Assembly (NCBI RefSeq): GCF_025151045.1
Contig: NZ_CP102285.1
Location: 186,001-250,000, forward strand
DNA length: 64,000 bases
Source: Parabacteroides johnsonii DSM 18315
Lineage (GTDB): Bacteria; Bacteroidota; Bacteroidia; Bacteroidales; Tannerellaceae
Direction of reading: 5' to 3'
This document shows, in pieces, positions 1-8,400 of the stretch (its first letter is position 1; every line of letters starts with the position of its first letter). Below the pieces are notes generated by a model that saw only the letters and a program-made list of their open reading frames with translations, made no database searches and was not told the origin of the DNA. Both the position numbers and the translations under genes were made by a program.

Positions 1-522
1 TCTCACCGCCAGACAAAAATTCCGGTAAAAGGCTTGCTGCGTACAGAAGTCGAAACCCCGGTTCTCGAAATAGGGAGCGAATTTCTTCTGTGTCCCCTCG
101 TCCTGCGGGTCGAACTTGTACAGAACATAGTCTGCGATGTCAAACGGGCGAATGTCCTGCTTGGGCTGTACGATCAGTTTCTCGCGTTCCTCGATGGGGA
201 GGTTCAGCAGGCGGCTGCAAACGAGGTTCACCAGCCGGTTCGGGTCTATACCCTCGCGGTACTCCGCAAAAAGCTGCGGGTGTTCCTTGATGAACGAAAC
301 AACATTGTATTCCTTCTGTCGGGGCGGCTGTAAACAGCATTTTCCCTGCTGCGTTATGATGAATTTGTCGCCTCGGATACGTCGTCCTTCGCTGTCCGTG
401 CGGACGAACGAGGGAAGGCGCAGCCCGAAGCGTCGGTTTTGGCGATAACCGGCGTCGAGCAATACATCTCGGATGTCGAGCCTTTGTAAAAAATCACTGT
501 ATGTCAGTTCCTTGTCATTCAT
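1..522 (-). CDS. Toprim-family ICE protein, N-terminal part (runs off the window)
   Basis: The reading frame opens with ATG at 522 on the minus strand and stays open to base 1, giving 174 codons of an incomplete gene. Its start (MNDKELTYSDFLQRLDIRDV) aligns along its whole length with the N-terminus of the complete neighbour at 564-2015, including the shared stretches GKCC, SFIKEHP and YF(E/K)NRG. The two are therefore tandem paralogues, 41 bp apart and co-oriented. The neighbour carries a toprim domain further downstream, so this one probably does too beyond the window. The family is common in Bacteroidales conjugative elements; its role is not established and a primase or nuclease-like function is only inferred. 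Confidence 0.8.
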   Translation of the reverse strand, partial: MNDKELTYSDFLQRLDIRDVLLDAGYRQNRRFGLRLPSFVRTDSEGRRIRGDKFIITQQGKCCLQPPRQKEYNVVSFIKEHPQLFAEYREGIDPNRLVNLVCSRLLNLPIEEREKLIVQPKQDIRPFDIADYVLYKFDPQDEGTQKKFAPYFENRGFDFCTQQAFYRNFCLAVR

Positions 523-563
523 TGTCTTATCCTTAATCGTTTTATGTAGGGTATGCTGCATGG

Positions 564-2015
564 TCATCGGTGGAAACGTGCCTGCCGTTCCTGTTCGGGT
601 TCTTCCTCTCTGGCCGGTTCTACGTGAGCCGATTCTTGCAGCTTGATCTTCGCCAAAAGCTGTTCGTTCCAATCCTTGTAACCGTCTGCGGCCGGTTCAT
701 ACAAAATACATTTTTGAAGGGTCGAACCGGAGACCGAATAGCCCCGGATCACGTCTTCGATAGCAGACAGATTTTCTCTCATTCTTTCAAGTTCCTCCCC
801 GCTTGCTCCCTCGGCACAAGCCGCCTCGTACTCGTCTATACAGGTCATCTTCATCTCTTGTAAATACCCGTCGCCAATACCCAAGTCATCATGAACCACT
901 TCTTTTTTATTTATAGGCTCTTTCACGGGATTTATGCCCAGTGTTGCGGTTATGAGTTGAAAATCGAATGGTTCGAGGTTCATTTCGCATTGCAGGTTCT
1001 CGTTGATGAGCCGGATAACCAACATGTTGTTTTTCGACAGCTTACTGGTGAACACCTTACCGGCATGGGTAAGTGCGAAGTTGATGGCGTACACCTGTCC
1101 GGCACGGTCACGGTCGAAGCAGAGGTGATGTGTGGCATGGGGAGCGGCTTCGATCACGCTTTTGAATTGCTGTTGTCCCGCCGCTCCTCCGGTCGAAACA
1201 AAAACCGCTTTTCTCAAATCCTTGTTCTCCCTCTGGTGAAGTTGGTAATAGGCCATTGCGTCGTAAGCGCTCTCGAACCAGTAGATATGCTTGGCCTCCG
1301 GAAGAGAGGTTCGGGCAGGGCTGGCAATCCACAGTCCTTCGCTCGAATTACTGCCCTCTGCCTTGCCTTTGTAGCTGCCGCTGCCGTCCATTTTCGCGCG
1401 TCCCCGTTCCTCGAAGCCTACGATTGTACCGTCACCTTTGGGCAGGGTCAACGGAAACGAAAGGTTCGTATAAGCTGCCCCGTCCTCACGGTGTTTCGTC
1501 GCCAGATAAAAGTCGCGATGGAAGGCATACTGTGTGTAGAGGTCGATACCCCGGTTCTTGAAATAGGGATAGAACTTCTTTTGCGTTGCACGGTCCTGCG
1601 GGTTGAACTTGTGCAGGTCGTAGTTCGTTATATCGAATGGCGGAATGTCCCGTTTGGGCTGGATTATCCGTGTTGTCCGGTCTTCGATGGGGTGGTTCAG
1701 CAGGCGGTTGCAAACGAGGTTTACCAGACGGTCGAGAGACATACCTACTCGGTACTCCGAGAAGAAATGCGGGTGTTCCTTGATGAACGAGATGATGTTA
1801 TAGACTCTCTGTTGTTGCGCTTGAAAGCAGCACTTTCCCTGTTGCGTCACGATGAATTTATCACCACGGATACGCCGCCCGTCGCTATCGATGCGCACGT
1901 AGGACGGGTAGCGCAGTCCGTCGCGGCGGTTCAGGTGATAGCCTGCGTCGATCAGCACTTCTTGAATATTCAGCCTTTGCAGAAAATCGTCGTAAGTAAG
2001 TTCTCCTTCTCTCAT
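564..2015 (-). CDS. Toprim domain-containing ICE protein
   Basis: A 483-residue protein. The N-terminal ~180 residues form a module shared with the truncated paralogue downstream. The region at about residues 245-320 looks like a toprim fold: an acidic strand-helix (YWFESAYDAMAYYQ), then FVSTGG, then the DxDxxG-like CFDRDRAG. Toprim domains cut or join nucleic acid in primases, topoisomerases and OLD nucleases using these acidic residues with metal. The C-terminal ~100 residues are Glu/Arg rich. The gene starts 6 bp after the stop of the 534-residue gene and is the second-last of an operon of five. It resembles the DUF6371/DUF3991-toprim proteins of conjugative transposons, but the DUF name is from memory and the function is inferred. 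Confidence 0.8.
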   Translation of the reverse strand: MREGELTYDDFLQRLNIQEVLIDAGYHLNRRDGLRYPSYVRIDSDGRRIRGDKFIVTQQGKCCFQAQQQRVYNIISFIKEHPHFFSEYRVGMSLDRLVNLVCNRLLNHPIEDRTTRIIQPKRDIPPFDITNYDLHKFNPQDRATQKKFYPYFKNRGIDLYTQYAFHRDFYLATKHREDGAAYTNLSFPLTLPKGDGTIVGFEERGRAKMDGSGSYKGKAEGSNSSEGLWIASPARTSLPEAKHIYWFESAYDAMAYYQLHQRENKDLRKAVFVSTGGAAGQQQFKSVIEAAPHATHHLCFDRDRAGQVYAINFALTHAGKVFTSKLSKNNMLVIRLINENLQCEMNLEPFDFQLITATLGINPVKEPINKKEVVHDDLGIGDGYLQEMKMTCIDEYEAACAEGASGEELERMRENLSAIEDVIRGYSVSGSTLQKCILYEPAADGYKDWNEQLLAKIKLQESAHVEPAREEEPEQERQARFHR

Positions 2016-2021
2016 GATTGT

Positions 2022-3626
2022 TTATCTCCCCATTCTCATATCGTTTATTTCACGGTTCATTTCGGCCTCGAAATTCCGTATCGCTACATCTCTCGGCGTA
2101 TCGACGCCGGGTTTGAAATAAGGGCGGGGCGGGCCGCCGTAATGTCCTCCGTAGAACTCCGGCCCGTGGTGATGGTGACGCAGGCCGTGAGCGACTCCCG
2201 ATGCGACCACTGCGCCGGCAGTGAGGGCGGCGAAAATCTTCACGCCGAGTCCCCGCTGCGCCTCCGGGTGCGTCTTCATATCCACTTCGCTGAAAATCTT
2301 CGAGAAGAGTTTCATTCGGTGGTAATCGTCCACCGCAAAGAATTTGTCGTAATCCTTTTGGCTGATTTCGTGGCTGATGACCTGCCCGTCGATGACGGCT
2401 GTCATCTTGTACGTCCCTTCTGTTTGAGACGGATGTACGGTGATTTCGCCGACCTCGACCTCTCGGCCGTGAGCCCCTTCCCGATACCAGCCTTTGTTTT
2501 CCTTGATGTACTGCAAGTCCCGGCCGTCTATCGTGGCTCCGTACTCATGCCCGATAAAGGTTGTCTGTTCGTAGTTTCCCTCTTTTTGAGTTTCATACTC
2601 CAACGGAGCGAGGATTTCCTGCTCCTGCTGTTGCCGTTGCACCAGTTCTTGCTGAACTTCCGGGTGCAGGCCGATTCCGATACGTTGTTCGCTGTTCAAA
2701 GCCTCTATGCTTACTCGGTCGGCAAAATCTCCTTTGATGACTTCATTCAGGACTTCCAGACGTTTTTCAATAGGTTGGTCTTTGAGAGAATTGGAAGTCA
2801 GTGTCGCAACTTCCGCTTCCGTCAGGTCATAGACCATATCGGCCGGAACCTTTTCGGACTGGACGGTCAGTGTTCGCGCCTGCTCATCGACGATAAGACC
2901 ATGCGAGGCAAGGCACTCCTGCCATTTCTCATTGGAGAAATAGACCGAAGAGGTAATCAACTCTTTATAAGGACGTGCCGGTTCTGTACTTCTCGGACGG
3001 CTTACCAGCGGTGTGATGACCGTTTGCAGGTTTTGCAGGACATCGGTCTGCTGCATCGGTTGCTGCGCCGTCTGTACCGGTTGTCCGCCTTTGTAATAGA
3101 AGCCGTAACCGCCCGATTGCATCTCTCCGGGCTTCATGCGTCTGTCCCAGCGTTCGGGAACGACGGGAGCACCCGGATAAAACAGTTGGCCGCCGACCCT
3201 TCGTAAATGAAAACCCCACTGGTGGCGGGGTGTCCAGCCCAAAAACGGAGGAGGCATACCCAGACGTCCGACACGCCCGTACTCGCCGATACCGATACGG
3301 TAGCCGTGTAGCCCCATAGCGACACGACCGTTCGCATTACGGGCATGGACGAAATTCTTGGGCAGATAGAAATCCTTGCCTACGATACTCGTGAACACGT
3401 TATAGGCTTTCTTGTTGGCTGTATTGGTTCCCCAGTCTGTTAGGGCCAACATCTGACGTTCGGTAATGGCGTAGGTCAGCAGCGGCGAATCGTGGCCTTG
3501 CACGACAAGTCGATAGCCTGTGCCGTCGCTGACGATATGGGCCTGCATTCCGTTACGCATCAATATCTGTTGCATTTCTGGCTGCAAGTCCATTGCCCGT
3601 GGATTGGTATTTTTTCGTATCGCCAT
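2022..3626 (-). CDS. Hypothetical ICE protein, 534 residues
   Basis: No family is recognised with confidence. Residues 1-190 are rich in Gly/Arg/Pro with repeated GYR and GFH elements. The middle (about 280-440) is charged and Gln-rich (QELVQRQQQEQE). Near the C-terminus there is a single hydrophobic stretch (VKIFAALTAGAVVASGVAHG, about residues 455-475), immediately followed by a His cluster (LRHHHHG), so it could be membrane-anchored or the helix could be buried. It sits in the operon between a 74-residue protein and the toprim protein. Its position suggests a DNA-processing or accessory role in the ICE; this is inference only. Confidence 0.7.
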   Translation of the reverse strand: MAIRKNTNPRAMDLQPEMQQILMRNGMQAHIVSDGTGYRLVVQGHDSPLLTYAITERQMLALTDWGTNTANKKAYNVFTSIVGKDFYLPKNFVHARNANGRVAMGLHGYRIGIGEYGRVGRLGMPPPFLGWTPRHQWGFHLRRVGGQLFYPGAPVVPERWDRRMKPGEMQSGGYGFYYKGGQPVQTAQQPMQQTDVLQNLQTVITPLVSRPRSTEPARPYKELITSSVYFSNEKWQECLASHGLIVDEQARTLTVQSEKVPADMVYDLTEAEVATLTSNSLKDQPIEKRLEVLNEVIKGDFADRVSIEALNSEQRIGIGLHPEVQQELVQRQQQEQEILAPLEYETQKEGNYEQTTFIGHEYGATIDGRDLQYIKENKGWYREGAHGREVEVGEITVHPSQTEGTYKMTAVIDGQVISHEISQKDYDKFFAVDDYHRMKLFSKIFSEVDMKTHPEAQRGLGVKIFAALTAGAVVASGVAHGLRHHHHGPEFYGGHYGGPPRPYFKPGVDTPRDVAIRNFEAEMNREINDMRMGR

Positions 3627-3648
3627 AGTCTTTCAGGATAAGATGATT

Positions 3649-3873
3649 TTATGCGTTCCCGGCTTCCATAGCCGCTTCTAATTGCTCGTCCTTGTAATGG
3701 ACGAACTCGGCGGCTGATTCGTTGCCGATCATGAGGCTGCGCTCTTCGCAATAGCGCGTGTATTCTTCCTGCCATTCGGCGGAGAAATGGTTGACGTAAT
3801 CGAGCCAGCCGTATTCGCCCCGTTCTATCTTCTCGACGAGGACGTCTTCTGGATAATATTGGTGTTGTGCCAT
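3649..3873 (-). CDS. Small hypothetical ICE protein, 74 residues
   Basis: A short acidic protein (starts MAQHQYYPEDVLVEK, rich in Glu and Tyr) with no signal peptide or membrane segment. It lies 22 bp upstream of the 534-residue gene and 20 bp downstream of the DUF4099-like gene, all on the minus strand. Tight spacing and ICE-like base composition support a real gene. Function unknown. Confidence 0.65.
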   Translation of the reverse strand: MAQHQYYPEDVLVEKIERGEYGWLDYVNHFSAEWQEEYTRYCEERSLMIGNESAAEFVHYKDEQLEAAMEAGNA

Positions 3874-3893
3874 ATTTGCGGATAATTAAATGG

Positions 3894-4652
3894 TTATTTG
3901 TGAAGAGCCGCCGCGCGGTTGCGTTCGCCGCTCTTTTTCTGTTCGTTCCACAACTCTTCGGTATATTCCTCTTCGGGAACATAATCGAGGTTGCCGTCAT
4001 CGTCCATGATCCAGCAGCCATACACGCCGAAAGTGTATTTGTCCCATTCGCGCTTGGATTGTTCCCGCCATTTCTGCCCGTCTCCCGAACAGAAGCGGAT
4101 GCCCGTCTTGCTGTTCAGGTCGATACCGACCGTAATCGGTTCGTCGTTTATCACCAAGGTCTGTGGATTGCCTTCCTGCATATCTTTGATTTCCACAGAG
4201 CTCAGATGCAGCTCTTCGGCCAGAACTTGCAGGTTGCGCCCTATGATGGGTGTGGGAACGGACATCACCTGATTCGTCTCCGGGTCAATCTGCACGAATA
4301 CCTTGCTGTGCCGTCCGTCCGCCGTTTCCGTATCGGCAATGATAGCCTTGCCTGCGAGTAGCTGCTTCTGTTGGGCTTCGTCGTATTTCTCCAACGGCGA
4401 GGATTTCAAAGCGGGGTAGAACATCACGTCCGGCTGTCCATCGTCCCTGCGGATAAAGACGAAGCGGGTGCGACTCTCGACCTGCTCTCCATTTTCGTCG
4501 CGGACACGGACGGGCAGCACCGGAGAGTGCCTTCCTTGGCAAAGATCTTCCAGAACGCGCATCGGCAAATCTTCGATCATCTCTTGTGTAAGACCGAACC
4601 GGGCCAGTGTTGAAAAGGGTAATTCCTCTAACTCAAATCGTACTTGTTTCAT
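3894..4652 (-). CDS. DUF4099-like ICE protein, first gene of the operon
   Basis: A 252-residue soluble protein. The N-terminus (FELEELPFSTLARFGLTQEM, then MRVLEDLCQGRHSPVLPV) matches my recollection of the DUF4099 family, which occurs almost only in Bacteroidetes conjugative elements. The middle has a beta-rich region followed by an acidic C-terminal half with GVYGCWIMDDDG. It is the promoter-proximal gene of the minus-strand operon ending with the toprim paralogues; a good -33/-7 promoter lies 31 bp upstream. The role in the ICE is not known. Confidence 0.7.
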   Translation of the reverse strand: MKQVRFELEELPFSTLARFGLTQEMIEDLPMRVLEDLCQGRHSPVLPVRVRDENGEQVESRTRFVFIRRDDGQPDVMFYPALKSSPLEKYDEAQQKQLLAGKAIIADTETADGRHSKVFVQIDPETNQVMSVPTPIIGRNLQVLAEELHLSSVEIKDMQEGNPQTLVINDEPITVGIDLNSKTGIRFCSGDGQKWREQSKREWDKYTFGVYGCWIMDDDGNLDYVPEEEYTEELWNEQKKSGERNRAAALHK

Positions 4653-4682
4653 ACTCTATTATCATATTATAATTATACTCTG

Positions 4683-4716
4683 CAAATATAGAATCTTTTC
4701 ATTCTGTCAAGCAAAA
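4683..4716 (-). promoter_or_regulatory. Bacteroidetes promoter for the DUF4099/toprim operon
   Basis: On the minus strand, TATATTTG (4690-4683) matches the TAnnTTTG -7 box and a TTTTTG tract lies about 21 bp upstream. The start codon at 4652 follows about 30 bp downstream. The surrounding DNA is strongly AT-rich compared with the flanking genes. Confidence 0.65.
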
Positions 4717-4871
4717 AACGATTGATATTAGTTGATTACAAGGCATAAATTTTATCTTTTAAGTATGATATTATCGAAATAATCATACTTAAAACTTCTT
4801 TTTTAGCATATTTTGGTGAGAAAAAGGAACTGGAGGTTCTTATCTTCGAAAGAGCTTGTTATTTTTGCCGC

Positions 4872-5543
4872 ATGAGAAAAAAGTTACTGGTTATGATGTC
4901 GGGTATTGCACTCGCCGTGATACCCTCCCAAGCGCAATTCAACACCGTTACAACTATGCCGAACAGGTACAAGGTGGAAGTCGTTTCTTCGAATACCGAT
5001 ACGACGGCGGTCTGGTATGGAAAGACGGCTGCCGCACAAGACACGCCGGCAGGCAACGACACATCTGTATCGTCCGATAATATCGGCAAAAAGGTATGGG
5101 TGGAACGTTATTTGAGCGTATGTTATCCGCTACGGCATATAAAAATCAATTCCGGCTACGGCTACCGCAAAGACCCGCTTACGGGCAAGAAAAAGTTTCA
5201 TAACGGACTCGATCTGCACGCCAGAGGGGATGAAGTGCTGGCCATGATGGAAGGGGTGGTCGTTAAAGTTGGGCAAGACAAGGCTTCCGGCAAGTATGTG
5301 ACCTTGCAGCATGGCGGCTATACGGTCAGCTATTGCCACCTCTCGCAGATTCGTACCGTCAAAGGAGCAGCCGTTTATCCGCGCGATATAGTCGGCATTA
5401 CCGGTTCGACAGGACGCAGTACCGGCGAACACCTGCACATCACCTGCAAACTGAACGGCAAAAGTGTCGATCCGTTACTGCTGCTGAATTATATAAAATC
5501 TACGCAAAAAGAATGCGTGGCGGCGTTGGCCGAACTGCAATAA
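4872..5543 (+). CDS. Exported M23-family metallopeptidase
   Basis: A 223-residue protein with a cleavable signal peptide (MRKKLLVMMSGIALAVIPSQAQ). The C-terminal two-thirds is an M23/LytM domain: GYGYRKDPLTGKKKFHNGLDL contributes the first zinc ligands (HxxxD), and HLHI the second pair (HxH). The Gly-rich strand pattern between them is also present. Such enzymes cut peptidoglycan cross-links; in conjugative elements they open the wall for the transfer channel. The gene is transcribed away from the DUF4099 operon and converges on the phosphoribosyltransferase gene 15 bp downstream. A -7-like TATTTTTG at 4860-4867 sits so close to the ATG that the transcript would be nearly leaderless. Confidence 0.88.
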   Translation: MRKKLLVMMSGIALAVIPSQAQFNTVTTMPNRYKVEVVSSNTDTTAVWYGKTAAAQDTPAGNDTSVSSDNIGKKVWVERYLSVCYPLRHIKINSGYGYRKDPLTGKKKFHNGLDLHARGDEVLAMMEGVVVKVGQDKASGKYVTLQHGGYTVSYCHLSQIRTVKGAAVYPRDIVGITGSTGRSTGEHLHITCKLNGKSVDPLLLLNYIKSTQKECVAALAELQ

Positions 5544-5558
5544 GTAAGGCAGACCGGA

Positions 5559-6209
5559 TTATGTTACCGCTTTCCGGATGGCATCGGCAAGATAGCTGCC
5601 CCATACATGGCTTTTAATTAGCAATAACGGCGGCATGACGACAGTCTTGCCATAGAAAATGGCCGCTACCACCTTGCCGCCGTTCCGCTCGATTTCCTCC
5701 TTGTAGTCGGCCACGCTCTGTCCGGTTGTCAGCACGTCGTCTATAATAATGATTTCTTTCCCTGCGATATTTCCCGTGATACGGTAGTTCCGTTCGAGAA
5801 TGCGGCTCTCGACGCCCTTGGCTTCATGCAGGCTATCGCGCGGTTCGAACACATCGACATCGTACAGTCCCGATGTCAGTTCCGGCCGCCGCTTGCCGAT
5901 ATACCAGTCGAGCCGGTTGAACCGCCGGACATACTTGAACCCGTCACTGCATGGCATGAACATTATGTGATAAGGCTTCCCGGCCGTTTGCAGGGCGGTC
6001 ATGCACGCCTTGAAGAACTCGATGCCATGTATTTCCCCCTCTTTGAACCGATAGAGCGAACGGCAGAACGCCCGTTGTTCGTCGCCGAGCAGCGCATCGT
6101 ATCGTGCCGGATAGTAATACCCGTAAAAGGCTATGTTTATGCCGCGCAGTTTGAACGGCTTGAGCGGCGGATGATCTTCGAAAAGGTTGGGGTGCGAGAA
6201 GCAGAACAT
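5559..6209 (-). CDS. Phosphoribosyltransferase-domain protein
   Basis: The C-terminal half carries a type I PRTase signature: IIIIDDVLTTGQSV is the PRPP-binding loop (two acidic residues then TTG), followed by a typical alternating strand-helix. It resembles ComF-like or orphan PRTases found in mobile elements; the substrate base is unknown. I choose the ATG at 6209 (MFCFSHPNLFEDH), giving 216 residues. The open frame continues upstream to 6416, but that N-terminal extension is Arg/Ala-rich and reads like the wrong frame of the membrane-segment ORF at 6137-6373. A fused or frameshifted longer protein remains possible. Confidence 0.7.
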   Translation of the reverse strand: MFCFSHPNLFEDHPPLKPFKLRGINIAFYGYYYPARYDALLGDEQRAFCRSLYRFKEGEIHGIEFFKACMTALQTAGKPYHIMFMPCSDGFKYVRRFNRLDWYIGKRRPELTSGLYDVDVFEPRDSLHEAKGVESRILERNYRITGNIAGKEIIIIDDVLTTGQSVADYKEEIERNGGKVVAAIFYGKTVVMPPLLLIKSHVWGSYLADAIRKAVT

Positions 6210-6373
6210 GCGACAAGCGTCCCGATGGCCGGCCAGTACCGCCAGACGGCAGTATCTGCGAGCCGTGCGGCGGCAAACGCCGCTTTGCCGGCTTTTCGCC
6301 GCCAGTAACCGGCAATCCACCATAGCACACCGATAACGCCGAACAGTATCAGGAACAGCAGCCTTTCGTTCAT
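6137..6373 (-). CDS. Small membrane protein overlapping the PRTase gene
   Basis: Starts MNERLLFLILFGVIGVLWWIAGYWRRK: a clear single transmembrane helix followed by a basic stop-transfer. The first ~50 residues look genuine, but the last ~25 (rich in Ser/Arg) run across the PRTase start region in another frame. Either this is a short membrane protein overlapping the PRTase gene by 73 bp, or the two are halves of one membrane-anchored PRTase separated by a frameshift near 6200. It begins 30 bp after the stop of the ATPase gene. Confidence 0.45.
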   Translation of the reverse strand: MNERLLFLILFGVIGVLWWIAGYWRRKAGKAAFAAARLADTAVWRYWPAIGTLVACSASRTPTFSKIIRRSSRSNCAA

Positions 6374-6402
6374 CACGATACGGGTTGAGTGAGACGGGGC
6401 TG

Positions 6403-7572
6403 TTAAGCCAATACATCGTCCAGATGGGTGTAATTCAGAAGTTTGATTTCCCCGGCGGTATTTTCGAGCTTACCCGCATAGACCACCGCCTTGTCCAGTA
6501 CGCTTTCTTTGACCCAGCCGTCCATCTGTTTCAATGCCTTTTCGAAATCCGCATGGTAGGTCATCGCCGACTTGATTTCGATACCGCATAGGCCCGAATG
6601 TTTCTTCAACAGCAAATCGACCTCGTTCTGGTTCGAATCCCTATAAAAATAGAGGTTGCTCTCCTTGCCTTGGTTATACCGCCGCTTCAAGGCTTCCGTT
6701 ACGATGAAGTTCTCGAACAACGCCCCGCGCATCTTGTCCCGTGCGAGCTGTTCCGGTGATTCGATGCCGAGTAGATGGCAGGCAAGCCCCGTGTCCGTAA
6801 AATAGAGCTTGGGAGTTTTGGTCAGCCGCTTGCGTGTGTTCTCGAAATAGGGAGGCAGTAAGAAAACGATGTAGGATGCCTGCAAGACGGACAGCCATGC
6901 CGTAACGGTATGCGAACTGACACCGATCTCATTGGCCAGTTCGGAGGCTTTGAACAGCGAGCCGATACGCCCGGCGCAAAGCCGGATAAACGTGTGGAAC
7001 TGCATCATATCCTTGATTTGCAATAGGTCTCGCACGTCTTTATCCAAGTAGGTTTTCATGTACGCCGGATAAAGGAATTTGGGTACGTTGCGGCCCGAAT
7101 AAATGGCGGGGTAAAAGCCGTTGAACAACAGGTTGTCGAGAGGCGTATCGGTGGCCTGTTCCCGTATTTCGGAGTATGACAGAGGCAGTAACTCGAAAAC
7201 GGCGGTACGTCCTGCCAACGACTGCGTAACCTTTTTCAGCATGGCAAACTGTGAACTGCCCGAAAGGATAAACCGCCGGTCGGCATCATCGTCCACCATA
7301 CCCTGAATATACGACAGCAGGTTCGGTGCGTTGTGTACCTCGTCGAGAATCATGCCCTCCGTATGCTGGTTCAGAAAAGCGACCGGGTCGTTTTCGGCGA
7401 AACTCCGTACATCGAGGTTTTCCAACGAGTAATACGGCAGGTGCGAGAACAAGTTGCGGAGCAGCGTCGTCTTTCCGGACTGGCGCGGCCCTGTGACCGT
7501 GATGACCGAAAAATAGCGGTAAGCCTCTTCTATCACGGCGGACAGTTCTCTGTGGATATATTTTGTCTCCAT
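6403..7572 (-). CDS. AAA_14/DUF4143 ATPase
   Basis: A 389-residue protein with the classic layout of this family. Residues 20-150 form the AAA domain: Walker A GPRQSGKTTL (about 28-37), Walker B MILDEVH (about 74-80), sensor ILSGSSQF. This is followed by a winged-helix region and a C-terminal PD-(D/E)xK-like domain (ALFENFIVTEALKRR ... EVDLLLKK ... GIEIKSA). Members are widespread, often solitary, and of unclear role; they are frequently carried by mobile elements and proposed to act in toxin-antitoxin-like or DNA-linked processes. It has its own good promoter, so it may be an independent cargo gene. Confidence 0.88.
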   Translation of the reverse strand: METKYIHRELSAVIEEAYRYFSVITVTGPRQSGKTTLLRNLFSHLPYYSLENLDVRSFAENDPVAFLNQHTEGMILDEVHNAPNLLSYIQGMVDDDADRRFILSGSSQFAMLKKVTQSLAGRTAVFELLPLSYSEIREQATDTPLDNLLFNGFYPAIYSGRNVPKFLYPAYMKTYLDKDVRDLLQIKDMMQFHTFIRLCAGRIGSLFKASELANEIGVSSHTVTAWLSVLQASYIVFLLPPYFENTRKRLTKTPKLYFTDTGLACHLLGIESPEQLARDKMRGALFENFIVTEALKRRYNQGKESNLYFYRDSNQNEVDLLLKKHSGLCGIEIKSAMTYHADFEKALKQMDGWVKESVLDKAVVYAGKLENTAGEIKLLNYTHLDDVLA

Positions 7573-7602
7573 ATTGTTTTATGCAATTTTGAAATACAAC
7601 TG

Positions 7603-7633
7603 CAAAATTACATAATTTGCGATGCGACGCAAA
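7603..7633 (-). promoter_or_regulatory. Promoter of the AAA ATPase gene
   Basis: Minus strand TAATTTTG (7610-7603) fits TAnnTTTG, and TTTG (7633-7630) lies exactly 19 bp upstream, the canonical Bacteroidetes -33/-7 spacing. The ATG at 7572 follows 30 bp downstream. Confidence 0.75.
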
Positions 7634-7869
7634 TTTTTCCGGATGTTTTCTCACGTCCTATACCGGTTTTTCTATTCTACTCTATGCAGCTCTCCCTTTT
7701 TACATAATGCCGAGCAACTCGGACGAAACTCGTTCAATTCATTCTGTCGTGAAACACTCTTTCTTTATCATACTGTATATTTTGCAAACATCTGCTTCTT
7801 TTTGTGCCATACACTAACTTATCCCTGTTGTACGACTCAAGTTTGATCCGTTTGCCGGCAGGTCTGATT

Positions 7870-8100
7870 TTCTCTTTTCGTCGGCAAAGGTAGGACAAAG
7901 CGCATAACGCCAATCCACATTTCATTCGGATAACGAAAACAGACGGTTACACGGTCGGTTTTCTATCCGGGTTTGGCTGTTTATGCTCCGGCTTTATCCA
8001 TTTCCTGCCTCAAAAAGCTGAAAAAACAGATCTGCGAAGCAAAGCGAAAGCAGGGAAAGAAAAAACAGCTTCAAAGTTTAATCACTAAAAACAAACTGTT
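7870..8100 (+). promoter_or_regulatory. Leader of the recurring ICE type (copy 1)
   Basis: Gene-free stretch between the ATPase promoter and the 74-residue gene. It shares the recurring elements of the other leaders: GGCAAAGGTAGG at 7883-7894, and close to the gene a hairpin (CTGC 8032-8035 with GCAG 8050-8053) running straight into AGGGAAAGAAAAAA about 40 bp before the ATG. It is a weaker copy than those at 24760 and 28695. Bases 7634-7869 hold nothing I can name. Confidence 0.45.
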
Positions 8101-8325
8101 ATGATAGAAGAAATTAGACAAGGCGACAAAGTTGTATTGTCGAGCGAGGACGGCTTTTCCGTACCCATGATTTTTAACAACATCTGCGGTAAGAACTTTT
8201 CAGGGGAGAAATACCGCAATTATGTCAAGTATGTAGTCTATGACAGCATGGGGCTGAAACCGGGCATTGTCTCCTATTATCGGGACGGAGTTTTATACAA
8301 GAGCGGTACAATCCCGAAACTCTGA
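8101..8325 (+). CDS. Small hypothetical ICE protein, 74 residues
   Basis: A soluble, beta-rich-looking protein (starts MIEEIRQGDKVVLSSEDG) that follows a structured leader. No family recognised. The composition and the leader match the small ICE genes at 24969-29798, so it probably belongs to the same accessory set. It is 75 bp upstream of the next gene and probably co-transcribed with it. Confidence 0.65.
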   Translation: MIEEIRQGDKVVLSSEDGFSVPMIFNNICGKNFSGEKYRNYVKYVVYDSMGLKPGIVSYYRDGVLYKSGTIPKL

Positions 8326-8400
8326 ACGGACATGAACGGCGCAGTTTTGTCCCTACGAAAAGAACAAAGAAATGTAAAACCAAATTAAGAATTGACAGAT

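Noticed and set aside
891-3206. A 771-codon plus-strand frame opposite the toprim and 534-residue genes
   Set aside because: It spans the antisense of two real genes and their junction, has a shadow-type composition rich in Arg, Val and Leu, and no recognisable motif; the minus-strand genes have clear family matches.
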